Shown here: in pieces, positions 32,996-43,899 of the stretch
Layout: the number at the start of each line of letters is the position of its first letter
Numbering within the stretch: position 1 is the stretch's first letter
Assembly: GCA_021399435.1 (NCBI GenBank)
Contig: JAJTUP010000024.1
Span: 744,001-808,000, forward strand
Direction of reading: 5' to 3'
DNA: 64,000 bases
Source of the DNA: Diaporthe sp. PMI_573
Taxonomy: Eukaryota > Ascomycota > Sordariomycetes > Diaporthales > Diaporthaceae
Translations under genes and position numbers: made by a program
Notes under the pieces: model-generated
What the model saw: the letters and a program-made list of their open reading frames with translations, nothing else
Database searches by the model: none
What the model was told of the DNA's origin: nothing

Positions 32996-34897
32996 ATGGC
33001 TGGTCACTTTCGAAATGGTCTGGGCCGTAGCGTCCAAAACGGCTGGAGTAGCCTTTACCCTACGAACGAAGAGGATTGGCCCAAGGTCGAACGCCACTTC
33101 TCCTCCCAGCCGCCCTGGGAAGCTGGTTTCCACAGGCCCGTGCGGTTCGAGGGCTCAGTCAATAACCTCGAGATTTACGGCGAGATCCCGAAGGAGATAG
33201 ACGGCACCTTCTACCGAGTAATGCCCGAGCCGCAATTCCCTTCTTACACGGATAAGAACGTGGTGAGTCTCGCTACCTGTCTGAGCCAGATCCAACTGTT
33301 CTCGAACGCTGACGGGGCACAGTGGTTCAATGGCGATGGCAACATCAGTGCCTTTCGGATTTCCAATGGCCACGTGGACTTCAAGCAGCGCTATGTTCGC
33401 ACCGAAAAGTTCGTGCGCGAGGCTGAAGCCCGGAGGGCCCTCCTAGGTCAGTGTACACGATTTCATGTCCAATATGTGGCCCCAGCTAACGCAACAGAGC
33501 TAGGCAAGTATCGCAACAAATATACGGACTTGGTCCAATTCGAGATTCGGTCCACTGCGAACACCAACATTGTGTATTGGGACGGCAAGCTTCTGGCACT
33601 CAAGGAAGACTCGCCCCCGTATGCCATGGATCCGAACACACTGGAAACGCTGGGCCTGTACAACTTCGACGGTCAACTCCCGTCCCTAACCTTCACAGCC
33701 CATCCCAAGTTTGACCCAGTCACCCGTGAGATGATATGCTTCGGATACGAGGCCAAGGGTGACGCCACCAACGACGTGTGCTATTACACTTTCAATAAGC
33801 AAGGCCGTTTACAAGAGGAGGTCTGGCTGGTTGCGCCCGTTTGCGGCATGATCCATGACTTTGCAGTCACGGAAAACTATGTCAGCAAACGCCCAACTTT
33901 CCGTCACTGATCTAGCAACTGACAATTCTGTCAGGTTCTCTTCCCCATCATCCCCCTCCTGGCCGACCTCGATCGACTCAAGGCTGGGGGAGACCACTGG
34001 CAGTGGGAAAATGACATCCCGATGTATATAGGAGTTCTGCCACGCAGGGGCGCAAAAGGCTCTGACGTCAAGGTATGGTCCAGTCGCCACGCGGGTTTGG
34101 AGTCGTGGGCAAGGCCGCCCGAGCTGACGCCGGCATAGTGGTTCCGTGCACCTCACGGTTTCGCAGGACACGTTGCAAACGCATACGAAGACGCTGACGG
34201 TACTATTAACCTGCATATGGCCTATGCAAAGGGCAATGCCTTCTTCTGGTGGCCGGACAAGAACGGGGTTGCGCCGAAGCCAGGTGAAGCTCCGTCACGG
34301 TTTGTTAATTTCAAGGTCAATTATCACAGCGATGACCTCGACCTGGGAGAACCTGAAATGCTCTTGTCAACCGAAAGCAGTGAATTCCCCAGGATCGACG
34401 ATCGTGTGGCCTTGACGCGTCATTCGTGGGTATTCCTCAGCTTGGAGGACATGAATGCAGGGACAGATTTTGCATTTATCGGACCTCGCATGGGCGGTGA
34501 GTGACCTTCGACACAACCAACATTCTCTTTCATCTGGTCTTGGCTGCTGATCGCGCGCGCTGCCCTGATGCTAGGTGCTCCTCCATTCAACGCCATCGGC
34601 GCCCTCAACGTCCATACCAAGGAATATAAGAAGTATTTTGTCGGCCCGCGCAAGGCTGCACAAGAAGTCGTCTTCGCACCACGGAATGCGGAAGCTCCTG
34701 AGGGCGACGGCTTCGTAATGGCGCTGCTGAACAATTATGATGAAATGGTGAGTGAGCTTGTGGTCTTGGACACCAGGGATTTCTTGAAGGAGGTGGCGTT
34801 GGTAAGGCTCCCTTTCACTCTGCGCGCCGGGCTTCACGGCAATTGGGTGGACAGCAGTGACGAAGACGGGCATCCGGGATCGCTGCGCGCTTCTTGA
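32996..34897 (+). CDS. Carotenoid/stilbene cleavage oxygenase (lignostilbene dioxygenase type), 528 aa
   Basis: Six exons, 32996..33262, 33323..33446, 33504..33880, 33935..34072, 34139..34496 and 34575..34897, give 529 codons. The family uses Fe(II) held by four His to cleave a C=C bond with O2. All four are present: His197 (TAHPKFDP), His248 (GMIHDFAVTENY), His313 (FRAPHGFAGHVANAYED) and His509 (AGLHGNW). Length and ligand spacing match Neurospora CAO-1, which cleaves resveratrol and piceatannol, better than retinal-forming carotenoid oxygenases. Other marks: GTFYRVMPEPQFPS, WFNGDGNISAFRI, FIGPRMGGAPPFNA. No signal peptide. The gene shares a promoter with the VAO-type oxidase, which points to a phenylpropanoid or stilbenoid substrate; the exact substrate is unknown. 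Confidence 0.93.
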
Positions 34898-35089
34898 GGC
34901 TACCATGTTGAGAATAGTTCTACTTCCAGGCAAAGGAAACAAATGTGGCCCTGGTATATCCTTCTTGCTCAAGGTATATCAAAAATCACGTCACAAAGAT
35001 ACAAACTTTTCAGATATATCCACCTTCAGAGCATTGGCATCTGAACTCCCAGTGAGATGTACAAAAACCTCCTACATACGCCAAATCAT

Positions 35090-37667
35090 TCACAGCCCAT
35101 TCAGTGATGAAAAGTCGGACCCAACCAGAAATGCACCAAGAGGATCAGCACTAGGTTCGGCCCCGGAGAGATAGTCCTGGCTTTCATTCAGAAAGCCTCC
35201 ATCGCTAAATGAATTCTGTAGTTCATTCCATTCGGCCAGCATGCCTGACCAAGGAGACGTAAGGTCCAATTGGGCAATGTCCGACTGGCTCCCAAGGCTG
35301 CCTGAGAATACTGTAGACCGGTCATAAAGGTCGAGGAGGCCTTGTATGCAATTGCGGCAGCGCGTGATCATTTTCAAGCCGTTGTCAACGCGAGATAGCA
35401 CCTCGATTGCGTCTTCTAGATGGGAGCGCCAGATCATGGCATTCTCCGAAGGACACAACCCCTCTAATTGTGGACGTTTCGATATGAGAAGCGCGCCAAA
35501 TAGCATCAGGGACGCATTAAATGCTATGCGATGTACCGTTAGTCATAGCAAGGGGAACCAGGATTGGGATGCCCACTGTAATACGTGGTATACCACCATG
35601 CTCCCCACAAGTTCGTCTCATTAGCGGACTCGTCAACTATGAGTCTGCCAAGAGAGATAACCTGGCAGCACATATCTAAGCTGTCTTTCAGATACAGGAC
35701 CCCGGGACCTTTCAAAAGTGTCAGGTTTCTCTCAGCGTGAGGGTCCTCAGCGTCAAAATCGAGGAACCGGAAGAGCAACGGGCGGTAGACGAGGATTCGG
35801 GTACTGAAATATCGAAAGCCAAGAAGATTCCGTAGCCGTCGTGAGTCCAAGTTGGGGGAACTATCGAATCGCTTTTCAAATGCATTCCCTGGACGTAGAT
35901 TGAGTGGCACCGCATCGCACCACTCGCAGAGCCTGCAAGATAGACTGAAACTCTGGCCTAGGGTCTCGGTCAGGCTGAGAGTCTTTGGTGAGCCGGTATT
36001 GTCGTTGTAGAGTCGGGACACGACGTCATAGATGATGTCAGATAGCGATCTATAGTGTCAGCATTACCCTGAATCTTCTGGAGCAGCAATGAGGGACATT
36101 ACATCAAGGCCTGGTGGCTAGACAGACTCGCCGACATCGCGGCATGGCTTCTGTTGGCGGGAGGCAGAACGTTGTTGACCTCAAACGGTGAATACCGCTT
36201 CAACGTGGAACTCCCGATCAAGGGTGGGCGGCCAAAGGTAACACTGAGCAAACTACATATCTGTTTCAGCATTATCCACAACGCGCGAGAATGACGGGGG
36301 GCCACTAACGCATCCTGTATCACACAACCGTACCAAGTCCTTCTGCGCATCTCGTACTGCAGCGGTGACGATTTACTGGGGGCGTGGCCCGAGTGCAAGC
36401 CGATTTGCACAGCCGCCTTGACAGCTAAGCTGTGGAACGTCCACACCTGCGACGAGTTTGATGACCCTTGCAGGTAACCGCATATGGAACAAAGCAGCTG
36501 CACTGTTTGCGTCGGCGTAAGCGAAAGAAACCCATCACAGAAATATCTCTCCTACCAATTTCTAGGCTCGCGCCCACAATGGCTTCTGGCACTGCCAGGG
36601 TCATGGCCCTTTGGAAGTATCTCTCTGAGATGACGGCGGCATTGTCACACGGAGAAATGGAATTGCTGGACTGCTTCACCAGAGCAAGTACCATGTATAG
36701 CTGGGCGAGCCATGATCTTCGCACGTTTCTGAAGTCGTCCCTCCGCGCTTGTTCGTAGGTAGCAATAAACGAGTCTTCGTGTAAGAAGGGCAAACAAAGC
36801 CCTACGGTGCTGAAGTACTCATGGATGGTGTCGATGCTCACTGCGTCAGGGACGGGAACCACTTTCGTCAAGTGGTTGGTCAGTGGCCAGAATTGGTGAC
36901 CTGTGAACTGAGGCTGGTGTTCAGAATCAAGGCCCTGGGACGTGTGTCCGTGGAATCTTCTCCGGGTGTCCATTGAAGCCCGTACCCCTGGCAACAAGGC
37001 CGAGGCTTTGGTGATGCGCCGTAAGAGAGCAATATTGGACGTAGGGCCTGACACGAGCAAGTCAGCATGCAGACTTACAGGTGCGGGATGTGTTAAACTC
37101 TTGCCGAAATATGCCTCGTCTTCACTGCCGTCGGCTAGCCGAATGGTCCCCATACCGTCGACACTGTCCTGGGGAGTGCTGGAGGACTGAATTTCGACCC
37201 CGGATGATGGTGACTCTGTAGTGGAAAAGCCCTGACCGAGATGTTCAGCCTCTGCAGACGGGCCATTAAATGGGAGGCGGTCGCTGCTGGAGGCGAATGA
37301 GGCGGACTCCAATTTCTCCTCGATGGCGTTTAGTCGGTCGAACAAATCGGAGTGTGGACGCCTGCCAGCCGTCAGATATCAATTCTAGCTCTGTGAAAAA
37401 GCATTGGACAGCCATTACAAGGAACCGACACTGCGGCCCGGAGGTTGTTCGTAGACACAAGTGTCTCCCAAAGTGGCGCATCGCTCGCAGCTGGGGCGGC
37501 CGCCATCACACTGTGGTATCGGAGATGGGGAGGATTAGCTACGCAGGTGATCAAGAGAACGACGCCATCTCTCGACGTACCCTTGATTTCCGTCCCCGAC
37601 AGCTCCGACAGGCAACAGGCACACGAAGCCTCTTTCTCGGGTGATGATCCTCTGATGAACGATTCAT
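35090..37667 (-). CDS. Zn2Cys6 transcription factor with fungal MHR domain, 744 aa
   Basis: Seven exons, 37667..37581, 37510..37419, 37361..36556, 36502..36310, 36252..36103, 36049..35577 and 35523..35090; the six introns are 53-70 nt and all phases agree (745 codons). The binuclear zinc cluster is split by intron 1 and complete only after splicing: ACRSCRGRKSR then CDGGRPSCERCATLGDTCVY, spacing C-x2-C-x6-C-x6-C-x2-C-x6-C. A linker and short coiled segment (LFDRLNAIEEKLE) follow, then the fungal-specific middle homology region (WLAQLYMVLALV, AVKAAVQIGLHSGHAP, MRRRTWYGCVIQDALLSVTF, GRPPLI). It binds CGG-containing sites in the nucleus. It is convergent with the cleavage oxygenase gene and divergent from the P450 gene, so it is the likely local regulator. 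Confidence 0.92.
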
Positions 37668-38595
37668 CTCGAGCCGCACAAGCAATAGCACGTGAAGACG
37701 ACTGCGTCTTTGGCAGGTCGCACCTCACTGTCCAGGGTCTCGGGTGTCTCGGACACGCGCTAGTTCGAGCAAAAGGGCACAGAGGTTTGGAAATCAGCTT
37801 CGACTGAATGGCTGCGTCTCATGACTATGTGTGTCGAAAGGGCAAATGCTCGAAGTGGTATTCACGTTCCAGCTCCCCTCTTTCAGACTCCAAAGTTGCC
37901 AGTCCGGTTGACAGCTTTGCAGAAGTGGTCCTAGCCTCTTGGCAATTGTGGGTCTAATGGGGAGTTTGGAGATCACCTAGATACACATTGAACCCTTAAC
38001 TTTTATCTTTACCACTACCTACTCTGCCTTCAGCATATACTAAGTTAGGCAGTGGACGTCATATTTGCACTAGTAGTGGCAGTATGTACCGGTATCTTGA
38101 TAAATGCAAAGAGGAGTGTACAGACTTAGGAGCACGACGATGAGGTTGTACTGGGGTCCGCGTAACTACTAGAGAAGTCGCTCAAGTGGACGTTAGCATA
38201 GAGCCGTGCACAACTCCTCTTTTACTGAGACAATGCACGCTCACGCACGATTTAGCTGGGAGCCCCTTGGAAGGAGGTAAAGGGGATTCTCGACAATATC
38301 TTGATCCAATCCAGTCAAGTATCTGGTGTAGAAGTCATAAATGCTCAAAGCCAGGCTCGCATCACGGGAGGACGGGGAGATAACCTCAATCCTCCCGCGT
38401 TCCGACGCGGGACGTAGGCACGTCGGCGGAGCGGCTGCAGGGGTCGGGGAAGCACGGGGATAAGGGGCCAATGAGAATCCCGCTACCTAGAGAGCGAACT
38501 TTATACATGATCCTGTCTGGACATATAAGCTTTGAGTTGTTGTATTAGTTATCCTCTATTCCTCATTGACTCAATAATAATTACGACACACTAAA
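37668..38595. promoter_or_regulatory. Shared divergent promoter of the Zn2Cys6 factor and P450
   Basis: A 928-bp spacer between two divergent start codons. It holds a perfect inverted repeat with CCG and CGG half-sites at 38394..38411 and further CGG triplets up to about 38455, suitable for autoregulation by the neighbouring zinc-cluster protein. Function is inferred. Confidence 0.5.
38394..38411. promoter_or_regulatory. Perfect inverted repeat, candidate Zn2Cys6 operator
   Basis: CCCGCGT-TCCG-ACGCGGG: 7-bp arms with a 4-bp spacer, about 185 bp before the P450 start codon. The arms end in CCG/CGG, the usual half-sites of zinc-cluster dimers. Confidence 0.5.
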
Positions 38596-40428
38596 ATGGC
38601 GTTCAACAACTTTGACAAACTGAGGCTTGTGCCACAAGAACGTGGACCGCTTGTTCAGAGCGTACTCCTAGGTGCCTTACTTATTTCGATTGGCACAATC
38701 TTTTATAGACTTTGGTTTCACCCTCTGGCTGGTGTCCCGGGACCACGTCTTGCTGCTATCACCAACTGGTGGGCTTATTATTATGAACTCAGAGGGGTGC
38801 TGCCGGAAAAGGTCAAAGCATTGCAGAAAAAACATGGCTGGCCAGCCGTGATCCGCGTGGGGCCTAACCGCGTCGTTATCCACGACCCCAGGCAGTACGA
38901 TGTCATCTACCGCGTGGGCTCCAAGTTTTTGAAAGACCCGTCCTTTTACGAATCCTTCCCAAACACTTACAGCGGACAGACGACCACGACTTCGGTGTGA
39001 GTTCGGGATTCCCAGCAAAGCGACTGATGGGGCGCTGTTTGTCTGACTTGGGACCGCAGGAACAAGAAATTCCACGCCTCGCGCCGCAAGGACACCATGA
39101 CCCTGCTCTCGCGCCAGAATGTGGGTGGTCTCCGCCCACTGGTTGAGGAGAAATTGCATAAAACCCTCGCTCAGATGGAGGCTGCATCCAAAGCGGGAAA
39201 AGCAGTTGACATGTTCGCTGCCTGGAGGTGCATGACGATGGACATCATCTCGGATTTCGCCTTTGGGACCTGCCTCAACAGTCTTGACGAACCCGGATTC
39301 GATTCCACCATGGTGAAAGTCCTAGAAGCAACGATACCTGGTTTCTATCGGGCAAGTACTGTTTTATTCCCAGTCCACAACTGAATTTCGGGTCTAACCG
39401 CAAGATGTAGTTTACGCGTATTCCAGGTTTCTTTACTCTGTCTCGTATTCTAATGATGGACAAATTGTCTCCAGTGTCGAAAAGCCTCATTGAATTTCAG
39501 AAGGTACTGACAAAAAGTCTACATAGTCAGCTCTCTACTCAGCTAACATGGAGGTAACTAGTGGACCTTCGAGTGTGTCAGGGACTACAAAGCCGATCAG
39601 AATACGCACCACATGTTCGATACACTGATGACCCAGAATGCTTCGACGGCCCTGAGTATCGAAGAAGTGCAGGGGGAGGCGCAAGAGCTCCTGATCGCGG
39701 GCTCTGATACAACGGCAACAACACTGCTCTACGCCTGTGTTCATCTCGCGCGACAACCCGAACTGTGGGAAAAACTGTATCAAGAAGTCCAGCCTGTCTT
39801 CGAGGACATGTACACCACCCCGCCAGTCAACGTGCTTGAACAGCTTCCTTTTCTTACAGCCTGTCTCAAAGAGAGTATGTTCGGGATCGGTGATCTACAA
39901 GAGGGGTGTCTTGATTGCTAACAAGCGATTCAGGTCTGCGGCTTGCAGCACCTGTCCCGTGCTATCTGTGGCGGGTTGTTCCAGGAGATGGGTATACTCT
40001 TGACGTGAATGGAAAAGCTCTCACGCTTCCGCCCGGCACTTCCGTCGGTATGTCGGCAGCGATACAGCATTATGATGAAGACCTATTTCCAGAGCCGTTC
40101 GCATTCAGACCATCTCGCTGGTTGGGCCCAGACGGTGCTTCGAAGGAGCTGGATCGGTACCTTGTCCCCTTCTCCAAAGGGACGCGACAGTGTGGTGGCA
40201 TCAACCTCGCGTGGATGGAGCTTTACCTTGCGTTATCATCCATAGTTATGCGCCTCTCCGTGAAAGGCGAGGTGGAGCCTGGAAAGGAACTGGTTCAGCT
40301 GGAATATTTCGTGGGAGCGTTGGTGGTAAGAAACACTCCAAAGCACGAGCGGCAAAGCGGAATTCTAACAGTCTTGATTACAGGGCGGAAAGTTCGAGGT
40401 CCTCTACGAACCTCGACAAAGAAGCTAG
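38596..40428 (+). CDS. Cytochrome P450 monooxygenase, 511 aa
   Basis: Six exons, 38596..38996, 39060..39351, 39411..39503, 39562..39874, 39934..40325 and 40384..40428, give 512 codons. Residues about 20-42 form the N-terminal ER anchor, followed by the proline hinge PLAGVPGPRLAA. The I-helix motif is AGSDTTA (308-314), the K-helix ExxR is ESLR (366-369), and the haem loop is FSKGTRQCGG with Cys453. Most homologues have a bulkier residue where this one has the first Gly after Cys. Intron 2 begins with GC (GG|GCAAGT); the frame continues only with this GC-AG intron. The clan resembles fungal P450s of secondary or aromatic metabolism; no CYP number is given. It diverges from the regulator gene, so hydroxylation or demethylation in the same pathway is plausible. 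Confidence 0.93.
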
Positions 40429-40930
40429 AAGAAGCCTTGACACTATAGATGGTGATAAGGGGGAGGTCTTGGAGAATTGGCACCTTGCCTAGCCGCTCTT
40501 TAGTAGCCCTAGGGAGGCTCTGTGCCTGCGCGAGCTTTAGATTTGGTTGAAGGTGTTGGAAAGGTCTTGCGTTGTGGAAAGCCATATGGCCGATCAAGAA
40601 GGTTCAAAGCCGAGTTGCATTGGAGCAAACAGGGACTGGCATTGTACAACTGAGAAGTGATTAATGTTGCACCTATCATTCAAAGACGCTCCCTCATCGG
40701 TTACACAAACATCCGTAATGTCACGACTTCAGAAGGTTTCTACGCTGGACGCAAATGATCCGACATGATAGAATCTCAACGTAATAATGATTGGTATCTT
40801 TAAACACTTGCAGCGGGTCCTCACGCACAAGCGGGACTTATTATCGAGCACTAACATCCAGACTTCCAAAAGACCATCTCCATGACGTAGTCCTTTAGAC
40901 AGCCTCGAAGAACCACCGCGGAGAAGTGGG
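40429..40930. other. Intergenic between P450 and permease relic
   Basis: Normal GC, no gene recognised; marks the right border of the four-gene cluster before composition falls. Confidence 0.5.
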
Positions 40931-42536
40931 CTATGATGCCTCCTTCTGCTCCGTCACAACAGCCTTCTCCTCATCGGCCCCCAAGCTGCCGTCCTCAGCG
41001 ACGCCCTCATAGTGCCCGTACAGCCCGACCTCGGTCTCGGTAAAAGCATCCGCCGTATTGCAATACTTAGGGACAAAGTTAACGGCAAGCTCGTAAGTCC
41101 ACGCGGCAATAAAGAAGGCCATGGGCACAACCATAGCAATCAACATGTCGTATATATCGGCCACGGCGCCCGTCAGCAGCAGGATAACGGCGCCGCTAAG
41201 GATACTATCCACAATAAACCCGAAGCCGCGCTTAATGTAGCAGCCAAGCCCGTATATACCGAGGGCCATAATAATCGAGAAGCAGATAGACTTAAAAAAG
41301 AAGGTAATATAGGGTATCAATATACTAGTATTTTTGCCCTAGGTAATAGAGGGCCTAATAAAGATAATATAGGCCTTTAGAAAGATGCCAAAAACAATAC
41401 GGGGCTTAACGAAATTTATCAGGCCTACGCCTATAAAACAGCCAACGGTAAAGGCGCCCTAGGTGCCAGCTAGAAACTACAAGCCAAGGGCAGAGTCAGT
41501 ATTAAGGCAAGACTTAGTTACGTAGTTAATAAAGGAACTAGGGCATATTTATCAGCAGCACGTCTTGTAGGCGTCAAGAGCTATTATAGACTGTCATTCT
41601 GTACATTTACAGGCTTAGACATACCTGGCAATAGTAATTTGGGTTTTAATATAGTAGAACTAGGCAAATAAAGCATAGAAGAGATAGTACTTCTGAAGGT
41701 TGGTGGATCGAATGGGAGTCAGGTAGCAGTAGGGTGCACTGAGGTCTTGTTGGGACGATTGAGAATGGTTCGGACAACTTTGCATTGAATTTGAGTGGGC
41801 TTCTGTCAGCCCTCCTCACAGTCCCTCCGACATGACCTCAACCCTGGGCACGCTGCGGTTGGCTCTGGTGCAGGAATGGAGGGGCCGGAAAATTCGGCCC
41901 TCAGACCCACCATCTTTGGCTTCAAACAGCCAGCCAACCCTAACCCTTACAGTAACAAAACTAAATACAGATAAACTTCAGAAATCAGGCTATCTAACAA
42001 ACTAGGTTACATGCTTTTTGGGTAAGAAATAAGGGGAATGCAGAGGTTCGAAGTTAGGGTCTTAAAACAGCCCAAAAAATCGGCTCACGGCCACCAAACT
42101 CATCTGTCAGCGCGCACGCCACTAGCAAAAAGTCTAGGGTAACTCCTTCCGTGAAGTCTAGGGTAACTCCCTACGTGCAGCGCCCACACCTAAATGAGCG
42201 TTTCCGTTTAACAGTACTACTTCCTAAATAGCTTATTACTGTCTTTTAAGGCGCGGGACTCTTTTACTTAAAAGGCCATGTTAGTATCTATAATCTTAGG
42301 GATGTCTAAAACAAAGAAAATAAAGGCAAAGATAAAGATAAAGACGGTAATAATAAGGTAAACCCATTATATTTTCTACAAGGCCTTTTTATTATTAAAA
42401 TTAAAAAAGATGTAAGACCCTAGAATGGGAGCCACGACTATATTAATGCCATTAAAGGCCTAGGAGAAGTTAATTTAAATCTTAGAGTACTTAGGCGGGC
42501 CATAGATTATAATAAACTTAGGTTAGTATTTAATAT
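40931..42536 (-). pseudogene. RIP-damaged FHS/L-fucose-permease-like MFS transporter
   Basis: The C-terminal exon (about 41320..40931) is open and reads as an FHS-family sugar permease end: VADIYDMLIAMVVPMAFFIA, AWTYELAVNFVPKYCNTADA, FTETEVGLYGHYEG. Upstream exons keep the family pattern but carry stops: FINYVTKSCLNTDSALGL*F, LAGT*GAFTVGCFIGVGLIN, YGPPKYSKI*INFS*AFNGI. Stops lie at former Gln or similar codons (CAG to TAG), as after RIP. Repeat R1 (41692..42213) interrupts the coding part between FRK*Y and YLFYALFA with a GTACT duplication. A second R1 copy truncates the 5' side at 42537. Certainly dead. Confidence 0.85.
41692..42213. repeat. Repeat R1, copy 1 (LTR-like), inserted in the permease gene
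   Basis: A 522-bp element flanked by the 5-bp duplication GTACT (41687..41691 and 42214..42218). On the minus strand it starts TGTTAAACGG and ends CTTCAGA. It matches 55357..55867 over its whole length with few differences and a RIP-altered third copy. Length, 5-bp duplication and TG start suggest a solo LTR; a SINE-like element is the alternative. It carries a short internal direct repeat, AGTCTAGGGTAACTCC, twice near 42140-42170. Confidence 0.8.
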
Positions 42537-42553
42537 TCTAAAGGGTAGTGGAT
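42537..42553. repeat. Repeat R1, copy 2, left fragment
   Basis: Seventeen bases matching the first 17 of R1 apart from transitions, cut by the copia element at its TGGAT target. The remainder resumes at 51591. Confidence 0.7.
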
Positions 42554-42790
42554 TGTTGGTTGGGCTTTATTGTATACGATAGAAAGAAGTGTTAGCGAAG
42601 AGAAAAGGAGAGTGCAGACCGAATAGGTATTCCATTACGTCTATGGGGTCTGGTTGTCGCTTCGAAGGGTGTGGCGAAGCCACGCCCGTAGGGCGACAAC
42701 TCTTTATAGTGCAGGCCCCGCGCTAGCCACGGGCCCTCTACTATTTACTTACAGACCTATTTACTATAGACCTATTAACCCCTATCCATA
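42554..42790 (-). repeat. 3' LTR of the copia element
   Basis: 237 bp, direct copy of 51354..51590. Contains a conserved hairpin-prone GC block (GGGTGTGGCGAAGCCACGCC) that is unchanged in both LTRs while the rest shows transitions. This copy is less altered than the other. Confidence 0.9.
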
Positions 42791-43513
42791 CTGGCAGTCT
42801 TTTATTTATGCGGATGGTTGCTCTAAAAGTTGAAAAAGAAAGAAAATAAAAGAAACAAAAATTACCCCTATAGCAAATCGAACCCTCAGCCCCTTAGTTA
42901 GTTATTGCAAAGTATTCCATTGCGCCATCGGCCCAGAATGACTGCACTATTTGCATTCGCTCTCCGTTATCCTGGTCTCTTGGTCTGTATGTTTCTAGTG
43001 GCTGGCGTTTTGCTAGCGTTAAGGTAAATACACCCAATTGGCTATATAATTGTCCCAGTTTACTTAAGGCAGAAACTTTTGAAAGTTGCTTCTGCCTTAT
43101 AAGTAAATTATTTTTAATGCATTTCGTAGAGCGCCAGCCCACCATTTATAGCACTAAACAAATACCTGGATTAGACCTAGACAGACCGGATCGGGCCGGC
43201 GCTAGCTAGCCCACCTAACCTTACTAATTGACCTACATACAGATTAATAGATTCTAAACCCTAAGCCCTCTTTGCTAAAGCCACAAGACCTAGGCACATA
43301 AGATAGAAAGGGAAGGAATATAGTAAATAATAATCTAATATACTAAAAACGTGGACAACAAGCCGAGCATATGTGCCCAAGTTCTGCTGGCCCCTCTGAG
43401 CGAGAGAGAGGAAACTACTAGAGGGCTCCAACGCGAAGAAAGAAGAGATAATGAAAAAGGGCCGGAAGGGCCACGAAGGCGATAAAAGCAGTGATTGGGT
43501 TCTGATCAGACAA

Positions 43514-43665
43514 TGTCACAGGTTATCAAATAATAATAATAGAAGAATGAGTTGAATTGTTACTTCGGCCCTCGAGAGGGACAGAAGCATGTCCGGTACT
43601 TATAGTACGGACGGCCAAGAAAAATTCATCGCACTAGCTACGTAAAACACTGCACCCCGTAACAA
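43514..43665 (-). repeat. Candidate 152-bp LTR-like unit inside the copia element
   Basis: A stretch of normal composition that on the minus strand starts TGTTACGGGGTGCAG and ends CCTGTGACA, the TG...CA layout of an LTR, placed just after the RNase H relic. I found no second copy and no target duplication. It could be a solo LTR, part of the 3' untranslated region, or chance. Confidence 0.35.
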
Positions 43666-43899
43666 TACTAATACCAGTTATTTGTTAAGTAAATTGATAT
43701 TATTGTATATAATAGAATATAGTCTATAGTACTATTCTTAAACTCTTGGTATATAGATATTAAACCGCGAATTCTAACTAGAGACGCCCATTATACACCA
43801 GCTAGTATCTTAAGTGCCTATATAATAGTAGATAATATATGTACTTTCCAACCCTACTGGCGTAAATTACTAGTCAAAACATTAACTATAAGGTATACA

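Noticed and set aside
40972..41380. 122-codon plus-strand frame over the permease C-terminus
   Set aside because: Antisense of the FHS permease end, which has clear family motifs.
42860..42900. B-box-like sequence (GGTTCGATT on the minus strand) as a tRNA gene
   Set aside because: No A box or cloverleaf pairing around it.
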